From an archaeon GW2011_AR5 (GTDB taxonomy: Archaea; Aenigmatarchaeota; Aenigmatarchaeia; GW2011-AR5), in contig JWKQ01000001.1 in NCBI GenBank assembly GCA_000806115.1, positions 89,784 through 153,783 on the forward strand: a stretch of 64,000 nt of DNA, read 5' to 3'. Shown piece by piece: positions 9,539 through 18,527 of this stretch. A model generated the notes under the pieces. That model had not been told where the DNA came from. It did no database searches and saw only the letters and a list, made by a program, of their open reading frames with translations. Position 1 is the first letter of the stretch. Every line of letters starts with the position of its first letter. The translations under genes were made by a program, and so were the position numbers.

Positions 9539-10357
9539 GTGATTCAAATCGGAAAGAAATTCAAGATGAACCTGAAGATACTGAGCGTAATCACGCTTTG
9601 CGCCGGCGCGCCCATGCTCCTGTTCAACTTCCTTTACTTCTCGCAGTATCCCGAGATATACGCAATACTGAACCTCGTGGGCGCCGTCATAATCGTCGGC
9701 ATACCTCTGCTCTACCGCTACTCGGAGTTCAAGAAAATCCGGAAGATAGAGGAGATATTCCCGAAATACCTGAACGACATAGCCGAGAACATCAGCGCGG
9801 GCATGACGCTTCCACAGGCAATCAGATCGACGGGGAGCATAGACTACGGCGTGATGAACCCTTACGTGCACGAGATGGCGTCCAAGGTCACTTGGGGGAT
9901 AACTTTCGAGAAGATAATGGAAGACTTTGCCAAGAAGACGGGCAGCAAGAACATGCGGCGAAACGTGCAGACCATCATAGAGACCCACCGTTCCGGCGGG
10001 AGCATGGACACGGTTCTCAAATCAGTCGGGCAGTCGCTGATAGAACTCGAGCGCATCAAGAAGGAACGGTCTGCGTCGGTCTACGCACAAATGATAAACG
10101 GCTACCTCATCTACATAGTCTTCCTCGGAGTTATGATAGGACTCTCGTCCGTCCTTGTTCCGGCATTCCGACTTGGCGATACGCTTCCGGACCTCCAGGT
10201 GGTTTTCGTCGAGATATTCCGGGCGCTGATTGTTGTGCAAGGCTTCTTTGCAGGGCTAGCAATCGGCAAGATGGCAGAAGGCACCCTGATCGCCGGCGTG
10301 AAGCACTCGCTCGTTCTCGTGGTCGTAGGATACTCCGCTTTCCTCCTGTTCGGGTGA
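9539..10357 (+). CDS. type II secretion F-domain membrane protein (TadC/FlaJ-like half 2)
   Basis: FPKYLNDIAENISAGMTLPQAI T2SF signature; TM helices; directly abuts previous gene. Confidence 0.8.
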   Translation: MIQIGKKFKMNLKILSVITLCAGAPMLLFNFLYFSQYPEIYAILNLVGAVIIVGIPLLYRYSEFKKIRKIEEIFPKYLNDIAENISAGMTLPQAIRSTGSIDYGVMNPYVHEMASKVTWGITFEKIMEDFAKKTGSKNMRRNVQTIIETHRSGGSMDTVLKSVGQSLIELERIKKERSASVYAQMINGYLIYIVFLGVMIGLSSVLVPAFRLGDTLPDLQVVFVEIFRALIVVQGFFAGLAIGKMAEGTLIAGVKHSLVLVVVGYSAFLLFG

Positions 10358-10434
10358 GATTTACATGTTTTCCGGGACGCACCCGAGGAAAATGAAAAAG
10401 CCTGATTAGAGAGCTCTGTGAGCGGCTCTTTCTT

Positions 10435-10580
10435 TATAGCGAACCCAGAAAAGACGACATGAATTTTGGGTTCACTGATACAGGGAGAACCTTTGGTCTT
10501 TGCTGTACAGGTGAAGCAAAGCTTTACCTTGTAGCTCACAAGGAAATAAAATATATCCTTTGTTTCCTTGTAGAGCTATA
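10435..10580. repeat. double-hairpin intergenic element, copy A1 (with nested three-way junction element)
   Basis: TATAGC..GCTATA closing stem, GAACCCAGAA/TTTTGGGTTC hairpin, GCTCACAAGGAAA/TTTCCTTGTaGAGC hairpin. Confidence 0.6.
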
Positions 10581-10599
10581 TATACGCGAAATCTCCAAT

Positions 10600-10641
10600 A
10601 TATCATCAATGATATCTTTCATCAGTTATCATTAATGATAT
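10600..10641. promoter_or_regulatory. two palindromic operator-like sites upstream of HTH gene
   Basis: ATATCAT-CA-ATGATAT (10600-10615) and perfect palindrome TATCATTAATGATA (10628-10641). Confidence 0.5.
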
Positions 10642-10735
10642 GTTCCTTAATACGACTAAACGGAACATGGCATCCAGAATGCATACAGAAAACAAAGCTT
10701 TCTGTAGCATCAGTTAGCCCCGCTAACTGCTTGCA

Positions 10736-11704
10736 TTGAATGAGATTGACAACAATGCATTCTTAGATGATTATTATTGCTACAAAGGTGCAGGTATGAG
10801 GAAAATCCAGGACGTGCTTGAGGATTCCCCGTTCGGGCTCACATCAGCGGAGATAGCGAAAATATCCGGGGTGAACTGGAAAACCGCGGAACGCGCGCTT
10901 GACAGGCTCGTGTCGGAAAAAAAGGCGAAGCGCACCAGGGCGGGCAGAAGCTATTTCTACGGCATCATGAAAATAATTATAATCATCTCATTCATTTCCG
11001 CCGTCCATGCCCAGAACATGAGCAGCACCAACTTCAGGGCATACCCCGTCATGTCCAGCGCCGGAGGCGATTCCCAGGGAACAACGCTCCAGCTCGCCGG
11101 AAAGCTCGGGCAGCCGGTCTCCGGGATAAGCAACTCACCCTCTTTCGAACTTTGCGCTGGATTCGTCTGCAATTTCCTTGAAGCGATAATCAATGCGAAG
11201 GTCACGTTCCTGCTCGAGTTCAGCATAGGCGGAAGCGGCGACGACACCGCTTATGCCGACAATGAAACCGCACTTGCCCAGTACAGATCGTTCCAGATAT
11301 CCAACTACTACGCGTGCCTGCACGATACCGTGCTGTCGAACAGCCCAGTATTCGGCATAGTGTTCGCAGGCAGCAGCATCAACTACATCAACCTTTCTTC
11401 AAACACCACCGCCGGAAATTCATTCTCGCTGCGCCTGTCGCAGGACGTGCCCGGCAACGAATTCATAATACCAGTCACGCACACGAACTGTACAGTGATA
11501 AACACAAAGCTGCCCGAAATAGAGCAGACAGGAACCCTCCTGAACCCGTTCGTCGTCCTCAACGAGGCGGTGAATGCCGTAGAGCTCATACTTGGCTACC
11601 CGAACATAGACATATCGGGCAGCTTCGACAGGTCGGGCGCATTCACACTCGTGGTCGAGAAGAACGACACGAACGAGAACCAGATAATAGTCAAACCGGC
11701 ATAG
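10736..11704 (+). CDS. wHTH domain in frame with TM/signal segment and extracellular domain
   Basis: LTSAEIAKISGVNWKTAERALDRLVSEKKAKR HTH followed by MKIIIIISFISAVHAQ hydrophobic segment and secreted-type sequence. Confidence 0.6.
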   Translation: MNEIDNNAFLDDYYCYKGAGMRKIQDVLEDSPFGLTSAEIAKISGVNWKTAERALDRLVSEKKAKRTRAGRSYFYGIMKIIIIISFISAVHAQNMSSTNFRAYPVMSSAGGDSQGTTLQLAGKLGQPVSGISNSPSFELCAGFVCNFLEAIINAKVTFLLEFSIGGSGDDTAYADNETALAQYRSFQISNYYACLHDTVLSNSPVFGIVFAGSSINYINLSSNTTAGNSFSLRLSQDVPGNEFIIPVTHTNCTVINTKLPEIEQTGTLLNPFVVLNEAVNAVELILGYPNIDISGSFDRSGAFTLVVEKNDTNENQIIVKPA

Positions 11705-11714
11705 GCGATAAAAT

Positions 11715-12443
11715 ATGAAAGGCGACATGATAAGCAGCGTTGTAGTTATAATAATCATAGTCATGTCAAGCATACTGGTTCTCAACGCCGTGAATCCCGT
11801 GATAGACGAGAGCAGGGACTTCCAGAAGTTCAACGAGGCAAGGGAAATAATGAACAAGATAGACGTCGCAATCAGCGACATACTCTTCGAGGCGCCCGGC
11901 GCCCGGCGCAGCATCGACATCAACGTCAGGGACAGCCGCCTTTCCGTAGTGGGAGGCGATGATTCCATAAAGCTGAGGATAGACAGCGTCGACATATTCT
12001 CTTCAGGACTTCGGACGGAGGAAGGCAACGTCGTGATAACCGCAGGGCCTTCCATGAAGGCGTATGAAAGCGACATAGACGGCGACGGCAACACGGATCT
12101 CGTGCTTGAGAACAGCCTCATGCTTTTTGCCGTGAAAAAGACGGGCAGCCCGTCCAGCTACGCGACCGTGAACACCACAACCATGATTACAATAATGAAG
12201 AACAAGCGACTGAACATCAATGTCTCGCATCCGGTGAGCGGAATATTCATCAACGACCTCGCGACGACGGCATACGGTGTGGGATACAGCGAGCTCACGC
12301 GCTCTGGCGAAGGCCTTGACTCAAGCAGCATACACGTCTTCATCAACGCGACGGCCGCCAACGTCACATACGACGCGACGTTCTCGCTTTCCACCTCGCT
12401 TGATTTTGTCGACCTGCAGGTTTCACACGTAACAGGGGTTTAG
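11715..12443 (+). CDS. pilin-like/DUF-type secreted protein (paralogue of 32689-33420)
   Basis: N-terminal hydrophobic helix; YGVGYSELTRS and DGDGNTDLVLEN shared with second copy. Confidence 0.6.
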   Translation: MKGDMISSVVVIIIIVMSSILVLNAVNPVIDESRDFQKFNEAREIMNKIDVAISDILFEAPGARRSIDINVRDSRLSVVGGDDSIKLRIDSVDIFSSGLRTEEGNVVITAGPSMKAYESDIDGDGNTDLVLENSLMLFAVKKTGSPSSYATVNTTTMITIMKNKRLNINVSHPVSGIFINDLATTAYGVGYSELTRSGEGLDSSSIHVFINATAANVTYDATFSLSTSLDFVDLQVSHVTGV

Positions 12444-12444
12444 C

Positions 12445-12621
12445 ATGTTAGAGGAAAAAATCAAGAAATGCCTAAAAAGGCAGTCGATGACGATAGAAGA
12501 AGTGTCGAAGGAACTCGGCATAAGCAGGGCCACCGCCTCGAAATACCTGCTTGTCCTCGAAATCAAAAAGCAGGCAAACCACCGCGACATCGGGAAGGCG
12601 AAGCTTTTCTTCCTCAGGTAG
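12445..12621 (+). CDS. small HTH protein
   Basis: MLEEKIKKCLKRQSMTIEEVSKELGISRATASKYLLVLEIKKQANHRDIGKAKLFFLR read by eye; below ORF-track size cutoff. Confidence 0.6.
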   Translation: MLEEKIKKCLKRQSMTIEEVSKELGISRATASKYLLVLEIKKQANHRDIGKAKLFFLR

Positions 12622-12847
12622 CACGAACCCGTCACAGTTTCAAGAACCCGTTTTACGCCGATTTCCATGGATTTAACGTAACATTAATGACTAACTTTAA
12701 CGAGTAAAAATAACTATTTTTTGTAATCGTTACCTTTATATGCTAGGGTTGGTCGTATATTTATCTGGGACGATTAATCCTGCACGGCGAATTCGCGCTC
12801 TGAATTCTCTGTGCTAAGGTTGGTCGAAAGCACAATTAGGTAATATC

Positions 12848-13036
12848 GTGAACGACATCAAGTCGAGGATATTTTCCTCAATAAGCAGGGAAGCTACGCC
12901 GATTTACAAGGTAGCCAAGGAGGCAGGCGTCTGCATAACGACGGCTTCCAAGTACTGCTACATTCTACAGGCTGAAAAACGTGTTGACATCAACAGCTTC
13001 GGCAACATGAAATTGGTCAGGAGGAAATCTTCATGA
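12848..13036 (+). CDS. small HTH protein
   Basis: TPIYKVAKEAGVCITTASKYCYILQAEKRV HTH; same family as 12445-12621. Confidence 0.6.
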   Translation: MNDIKSRIFSSISREATPIYKVAKEAGVCITTASKYCYILQAEKRVDINSFGNMKLVRRKSS

Positions 13037-13091
13037 CGTCAATTTCTTTCGAGCATACGCCCGAAATGAAGCTTGTCCGGAGGCTAAAGCC

Positions 13092-16000
13092 ATGAAGTGG
13101 ATAATTGCAGCCTCTGTCCTCCTAATGCTTTCAGGCATCTCGTTAGCATGGGAAGTGCCGACGGTCATAGACTTCCAAGGCAAGCTTACTGACAACAACA
13201 ACAACCCACAGGCAGGAAGCTTCAACATGACTTTCAGAATATATAACCAGAGCTCCGGCGGAGCATTGCTCTGGCAGGAGAACAAGCTTGTAACGGTGAC
13301 TGACGGGCTTTTTTCCACGCTTCTCGGCAGTGTCAATGCCATTAACCTCACGTTCGGCGAGGACTACTACGTTGAGATGGTTGTTTCCGGCGAGACTTTC
13401 TCGCCGCGATACCGAATAGCAACAGCTCCGTATGCGTTCCGCGCGAACATAACCACAACGGCGATAGCGGGGACGACAACGGAGCCGTCTTTTGTTGTGA
13501 ACTCAATCAACCAGCAAACCTCGAACCTGACTGAATGGAGGAATTCGACAGGCGCGACAGTCGCGTCGCTCAACACATCAGGGTTCTTCAATGCGAGCGG
13601 AGGAGTGCCCTGCACGGCGATACGCGGCGGCGACGGCGATTTCTGCCAGGACGAGAATGCCACAGGGGCGGGACTTCAGGACAACAACACCCAGAACATC
13701 CTGATCACTGCAAACAACAACACGCTCTACGCCCTGATTGGCCAGAGGCTCAACCTGACAGGCGGAATCCTGTCAGGGCTTCTCTCGATATTCGGCATCA
13801 ACACAGCCAACAACCTCTCGCTCAATGTCAACAACACGCTGTACGTAAACGCTTCGCTCGACAGGGTGGGAATCGGGACGTCATCCCCGAATCAGCTGCT
13901 GCAAATAGCCGGCGGGCACGTGAATATATCTTCAGGCAACTTGTGGGTAACCGGTTCGATTATCATAAACGGAACGGAAGTGGGGGCTGGAAGCACCAGC
14001 GACAACACCACACAGGCTGCGCTGCTCGGGCAGAAACTGAATCTTACCGGCGGGACGCTTTCAGGTTTGCTTTCGATAAATAATATTACGGCAACCAACA
14101 ACCTGTCGCTGAACGCATCCGGCACACTCTACGTTAACAGCAGCCTGGGATACGCGGGAATAAACACGCCAAATCCAAATCAGCGTCTTCACGTATCTGA
14201 CGGCAACGTCAACGTGTCAAGCGGCAACGTATTCGTTACGGGCGACCTTGTAGTGAATGGCACAGCATTCGGCAACACCAACGTATCCATACTCTACGCT
14301 GCCAACCAGAGCAACCTCAGCAGCATAATACCCGCGCAGATATCGGCGCAGGGCAACCTTATGGTCTCGATAGACGAGGGACTTGAATCAGGGTGGGCTG
14401 CGGGGAGCGGAAAGGTCATACTCAACACGATAAGCGACAACGTAGGAGTAGGAGCAGGGACGCCGCACTCAAGACTTGAAGTAGCCGGCAACGTGAGCAT
14501 CAACGGCACGCTGCTCGTGAATGGCCTGAACCTGAGCGCGAGCCAGAGCGCGGACAACTCTACACTCACTGCGCTGCTCGGGCAGAAGCTGAACCTCACT
14601 GGCGGCAACTTGTCAGGCAATCTCACCTTCACTGTTGACAGTACATACGACATAGGCACTTCAACTGTCGGTCTCAATGACCTGCACTTAGGAAGCGGCG
14701 GTGTAATCAACTTCGACGGCGGTGATGTGACACTTACTCATTCGGCTAATGCTCTTACAGTAGCAGGAGGATATCTTGGAGCAACTCAGATTAACATAGA
14801 TTCCAGCAATGACTGGACTGGTAGCGAATTAAAGGTCAGCCTTCTCCATTTAAATGGAAATTCGTATTTCTATCCCCAAGCCACAGGCAGGTTCAATCTT
14901 TACAACGATGCTCAAAGTGCCGGTGTGGACGTTGATTTCTCTACCGACGGCACGTTGTTCATCAAGTCCCTTGCTAATGCCGACACTGCTATTGTGAAAG
15001 CCAATCAACTGCATGCAACCGGTAAGGTAGGCATCGGGACGACTTCACCATCGGCAGGACTCCAGATAAACACGTCCAACCCGACATTGAGGACTAACGG
15101 CTCGGTGTTCATTGACGGGGATGTCGGCATCGGGACGACTGCTCCAACAGCCAAGTTTCAGGTAGGGTCGCTCTCTCCGGAGTACGGTACTTATAGTCTG
15201 TCCAATTGGAGTGGTACCGGCTCTGTTGTTCCCGGATTTTTCGAAATACAAACAAACAACGGTGGCAACTCGCCTGCGGCAGCTGTGCCGGCTTTGGTGC
15301 TCGCACGAGAGGGTGTCGACAGCGAGTCTTATTCCAACATCGCCGAATTCAAGCTGCGCCGCTACGAGGATAGCAATCCGTATAATGGCCGTACAGCCCT
15401 AGACATTGCCTTGTCGCACACCGATCTGGAGACTGGCGTGGCTACGAATATCCTGACCCTGCTCTCCTCCGGCAACGTCGGCATCGGGACGACGAATCCA
15501 CTCGAACCCCTTCACGTTGTCGGCAACAGCAATGCGGGTTTGACTATCGAGCGTACGACTGCCACGACTGGGCGGTATTCAATTTATGCCGCAAGTACCG
15601 GCGGTAGTCTCTTCATTGATGAGTCTGGAGTTGCGAATCGAATGGTGATCCAGAAAACAACCGGCAACGTCGGCATCGGGACGACGGGCCCCAACTACAA
15701 GCTAGACGTAAAAGGCGACATCAACGCCAGCAGCTACCGGAGCAACGGAACTGACTATGCGGAGTGGATGAGGGTCGGGGAAAACGAGTCAATCTCGGCA
15801 GGGGACGTCGTAGCTGTGGTGAACGGCAAAATCACAAATCCTGTCAACCTCGGCACGGGGGCGGCGGCGCTTTACATGGTCGTGACCGACAGCGCGGGTG
15901 TAATCGGGAACGGAGGATGTCCTGAAAATGAATGCGAGCCAGTCGCTTTCGTTGGGCAGGTGAGAACCAAGGTGTCTGGCATTGCAAGCGAAGGCGATTA

Positions 16001-16151
16001 TATACTTGCGGGAAACAACAGCGTTGGATACGCCAAATCGAAAGATAATACGACGTTTGACGAGTTCAAGAAGAGGGTTGTGGGCATAGCGCTGGAAAGC
16101 AAGGGGAACGCAGGAACGGCAAGAATATCAGTAGCGGTGGGAGTGAAATAG
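13092..16151 (+). CDS. giant secreted fibre/adhesin-like protein A with VGIGTTSP repeats and C-terminal chaperone/peptidase-like domain
   Basis: Signal peptide; IDFQGKLTDNNNNPQAGSFNMTFRIYN module; repeated VGIGTTSP; C-term LDVKGDINASSYRSNGTDYAEWM...VGQVRTKVSG...ARISVAVGVK, resembling intramolecular-chaperone/peptidase G2-type ends of tail fibres (inference). Confidence 0.75.
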   Translation: MKWIIAASVLLMLSGISLAWEVPTVIDFQGKLTDNNNNPQAGSFNMTFRIYNQSSGGALLWQENKLVTVTDGLFSTLLGSVNAINLTFGEDYYVEMVVSGETFSPRYRIATAPYAFRANITTTAIAGTTTEPSFVVNSINQQTSNLTEWRNSTGATVASLNTSGFFNASGGVPCTAIRGGDGDFCQDENATGAGLQDNNTQNILITANNNTLYALIGQRLNLTGGILSGLLSIFGINTANNLSLNVNNTLYVNASLDRVGIGTSSPNQLLQIAGGHVNISSGNLWVTGSIIINGTEVGAGSTSDNTTQAALLGQKLNLTGGTLSGLLSINNITATNNLSLNASGTLYVNSSLGYAGINTPNPNQRLHVSDGNVNVSSGNVFVTGDLVVNGTAFGNTNVSILYAANQSNLSSIIPAQISAQGNLMVSIDEGLESGWAAGSGKVILNTISDNVGVGAGTPHSRLEVAGNVSINGTLLVNGLNLSASQSADNSTLTALLGQKLNLTGGNLSGNLTFTVDSTYDIGTSTVGLNDLHLGSGGVINFDGGDVTLTHSANALTVAGGYLGATQINIDSSNDWTGSELKVSLLHLNGNSYFYPQATGRFNLYNDAQSAGVDVDFSTDGTLFIKSLANADTAIVKANQLHATGKVGIGTTSPSAGLQINTSNPTLRTNGSVFIDGDVGIGTTAPTAKFQVGSLSPEYGTYSLSNWSGTGSVVPGFFEIQTNNGGNSPAAAVPALVLAREGVDSESYSNIAEFKLRRYEDSNPYNGRTALDIALSHTDLETGVATNILTLLSSGNVGIGTTNPLEPLHVVGNSNAGLTIERTTATTGRYSIYAASTGGSLFIDESGVANRMVIQKTTGNVGIGTTGPNYKLDVKGDINASSYRSNGTDYAEWMRVGENESISAGDVVAVVNGKITNPVNLGTGAAALYMVVTDSAGVIGNGGCPENECEPVAFVGQVRTKVSGIASEGDYILAGNNSVGYAKSKDNTTFDEFKKRVVGIALESKGNAGTARISVAVGVK

Positions 16152-16358
16152 GATGAAAGAGCAAAACAGCTCGAAACGGGCAAATTTCAGGGAATCTGGC
16201 GAAACCGCGAATGGATTTGGATTTAGCCTACTGCCGCGTCATATCACGAATATTGGGCAATATACGAAAACATCCAGAATCCGTGACATTTTCACCCCAC
16301 AAATCCGTGATATGGGATTCGTACTGTCACTACATAATTTGGTTGGAGTTGAAATGCA

Positions 16359-17744
16359 ATGAAACCGCCATTCCAGAAGGACAGGAAACTAGATTTGTCC
16401 ACGCTGCAGGACTGGCCGAGGAAGGCGCGGGAAGACAAGGCGGCAACTATCGAGAAGACAGTCGAGAAATGTCCCTATTGCTCGTCAAAGAAGATAGTCA
16501 AACGCGGCACGCGGAAGAAGAAGCTGGAAGAAGTGCAGCTCTACCTGTGCAATGATTGCGAGAAAGTTTTTACACCTCAAAGAGTGAAAGGAAAAACCTT
16601 CCCGTTGAAGATGATAATAGACGGGCTGAGTTGGTATAACATGGGATATTCGCTTGAGGATTCATGCAATTTTCTGAAGGAACACTACGGCCATGATGTG
16701 CAACCCACAACCCTCTCCAACTGGCTCGAGGAATTCGGCAAGCTTTGCACGTACTCGAGGATGCGCGAGTTCGGGAAGAAACTTTATACGCCGAACCAGA
16801 TAATACAAAGTGTTACGCTCTTCCACCGGCAGGTCTATCGATACCGCTATCACCGCGCGAAGGCGGAATTATGCCTGCAGGAATTTCGCAACGCAAGGCT
16901 TTCGCCGCTGAAGGAGTATCTTGAAGCTGTGATGGCCGAATGCCCGCATCAGCTTTTCAGGGATGGAGGGCGAGCTTCGGATAACGCCAAGTTCGACCTT
17001 TCGCAACTCATCGTCAACGAGCGGTTCAACTTCGCTGTTCGGCTTGCCCAGTTCGTGCTGCAGGCCGTGAACAACAACCGCGAGCGGCATGAGATACTGC
17101 AAAAGTTCATGCTCGCGAATGATTCCGTCACGGTAGCAGCTGAAGTTCCTGTGTACATCGACAGCGATGATATTGACCATATGAAGATTGCACTGGGATT
17201 TGAGATTCCTGATATTTTCCGTTCCACTGCTGGCGTTGAACAGAGCTTTGCCGGCGAGTCCCAAGAAAATACCGGCAGGGACTTGCCCTCAACGGACGGT
17301 AATGACGGCAAGGGGGCGTACGGGGACAATCCGCAAAGCTCGGTATCAACTGCGGCACAAGGACGACAGATAATAACAGGACACATAGACTTCCTGCAAA
17401 TCCGCAACGGCTCCGTGCACATACTCGACTACAAGCCGAATGCGCACAAGGAAAGGCCGATAGGACAGCTGACAATATATGCGCTCGCTTTGTCACGGCT
17501 CACCGGCCTGCGGCTTTTTGACATGAAATGCGCGTGGTTCGACGACAAGAATTATTATGAGTTCTTCCCGCTGCATGTTGTTTACAAAAGACATAAGATA
17601 AAAATAACCAAAGACCAGACAAGGTTGAACCAGATGCGTTCCGCTGCCGGCATTGAGGAGATTTCCAGTACGCCCCAAAATACCGGCAGGGACTTAGCAT
17701 CAACGGCAGGCAATGAAAGCAGGGGGACAGACGATGGAGATTAG
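16359..17744 (+). CDS. zinc-ribbon + HTH (transposase-like) N-terminus with PD-(D/E)XK RecB/Cas4-like C-terminus
   Basis: CPYCSSKK..YLCNDCEKVF ribbon; C-term GHIDFLQIRNGSVHILDYKPN...GQLTIYALAL matches GhID/DYK/QxxxY nuclease motifs. Confidence 0.6.
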   Translation: MKPPFQKDRKLDLSTLQDWPRKAREDKAATIEKTVEKCPYCSSKKIVKRGTRKKKLEEVQLYLCNDCEKVFTPQRVKGKTFPLKMIIDGLSWYNMGYSLEDSCNFLKEHYGHDVQPTTLSNWLEEFGKLCTYSRMREFGKKLYTPNQIIQSVTLFHRQVYRYRYHRAKAELCLQEFRNARLSPLKEYLEAVMAECPHQLFRDGGRASDNAKFDLSQLIVNERFNFAVRLAQFVLQAVNNNRERHEILQKFMLANDSVTVAAEVPVYIDSDDIDHMKIALGFEIPDIFRSTAGVEQSFAGESQENTGRDLPSTDGNDGKGAYGDNPQSSVSTAAQGRQIITGHIDFLQIRNGSVHILDYKPNAHKERPIGQLTIYALALSRLTGLRLFDMKCAWFDDKNYYEFFPLHVVYKRHKIKITKDQTRLNQMRSAAGIEEISSTPQNTGRDLASTAGNESRGTDDGD

Positions 17745-18204
17745 AAAAGTTTCCAATAACTTTCACGGGACAAAATTCTTCCCGAAAAGGCCGGTCAGGA
17801 GTTTCAGAGACTTGGAAGTATACCAGAAGACATCGCAGGCGAGCTCGGACGTGATGAGAAAAATCACGCCTAAGATAACCGGCAAGTACCCGATGACGGA
17901 CAAGATGAGCCAGTGTTTGCTCACCATACCGAACCTCATCGCAGAGGCGCATTCGCGGAGATTCGAGGACGAGAAAGCGGGCCTGAAGCTGCTGGATGAA
18001 TCAATGGCCGAATGCAACAAGATGGTTGTCTATCTTGAGCAGGTGCGCGACATATATGGCGGCGAAGTTGACAGGGGCGTGTGCGAGGAACTCATCAAGA
18101 CGTACATCTATTCGCGCGAAAAGATATTCAGGCTTTACAAGTCATGGAAGAGGTTTCAGGAAGAGCACGAGAGAAATGCGGGCAGGATACGGGAGGTTAA
18201 ATGA
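17734..18204 (+). CDS. four-helix-bundle protein (23S rRNA-intervening-sequence / Avd-like)
   Basis: RSFRDLEVYQKTSQASSDV typical N-terminal motif; start taken at MEIRKVS. Confidence 0.6.
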   Translation: MEIRKVSNNFHGTKFFPKRPVRSFRDLEVYQKTSQASSDVMRKITPKITGKYPMTDKMSQCLLTIPNLIAEAHSRRFEDEKAGLKLLDESMAECNKMVVYLEQVRDIYGGEVDRGVCEELIKTYIYSREKIFRLYKSWKRFQEEHERNAGRIREVK

Positions 18205-18507
18205 ATGATACCAACCCTACCGATAGTATTCTGGATTGCGGCAGCGGGCCTGATAGGCGGACTAGTGAGAGGACTTGTGGGCGTGCTCAAAGCATTGAGG
18301 CAGGGCAGGAAGTTCAAGTGGAAATATTTTGCAGTCACGATGGCGATGTCCGCTCTCATCGGGCTGATTGCCGCGATGTTCGTGGAGAATGACGTGCGGT
18401 TTGCGATACTTGCGGGATATGTCGGCGGGGATTTCATTGAATCGTTGTACAAAGTCCGGTTCCGGGAGAAGTACAAGCCCTCTAACCGGAAGGTGAGGAT
18501 ACCGTGA
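18205..18507 (+). CDS. small membrane protein, holin-like
   Basis: Three predicted TM stretches; LAGYVGGDFIESLYK ending. Confidence 0.45.
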   Translation: MIPTLPIVFWIAAAGLIGGLVRGLVGVLKALRQGRKFKWKYFAVTMAMSALIGLIAAMFVENDVRFAILAGYVGGDFIESLYKVRFREKYKPSNRKVRIP

Positions 18508-18527
18508 AAAATGGAGGCTTTAATAGT

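Noticed and set aside
16359-18204. Full diversity-generating retroelement
   Set aside because: No reverse transcriptase ORF and no template/variable repeat pair with adenine-biased mismatches recognised; only the Avd-like four-helix-bundle gene is present.
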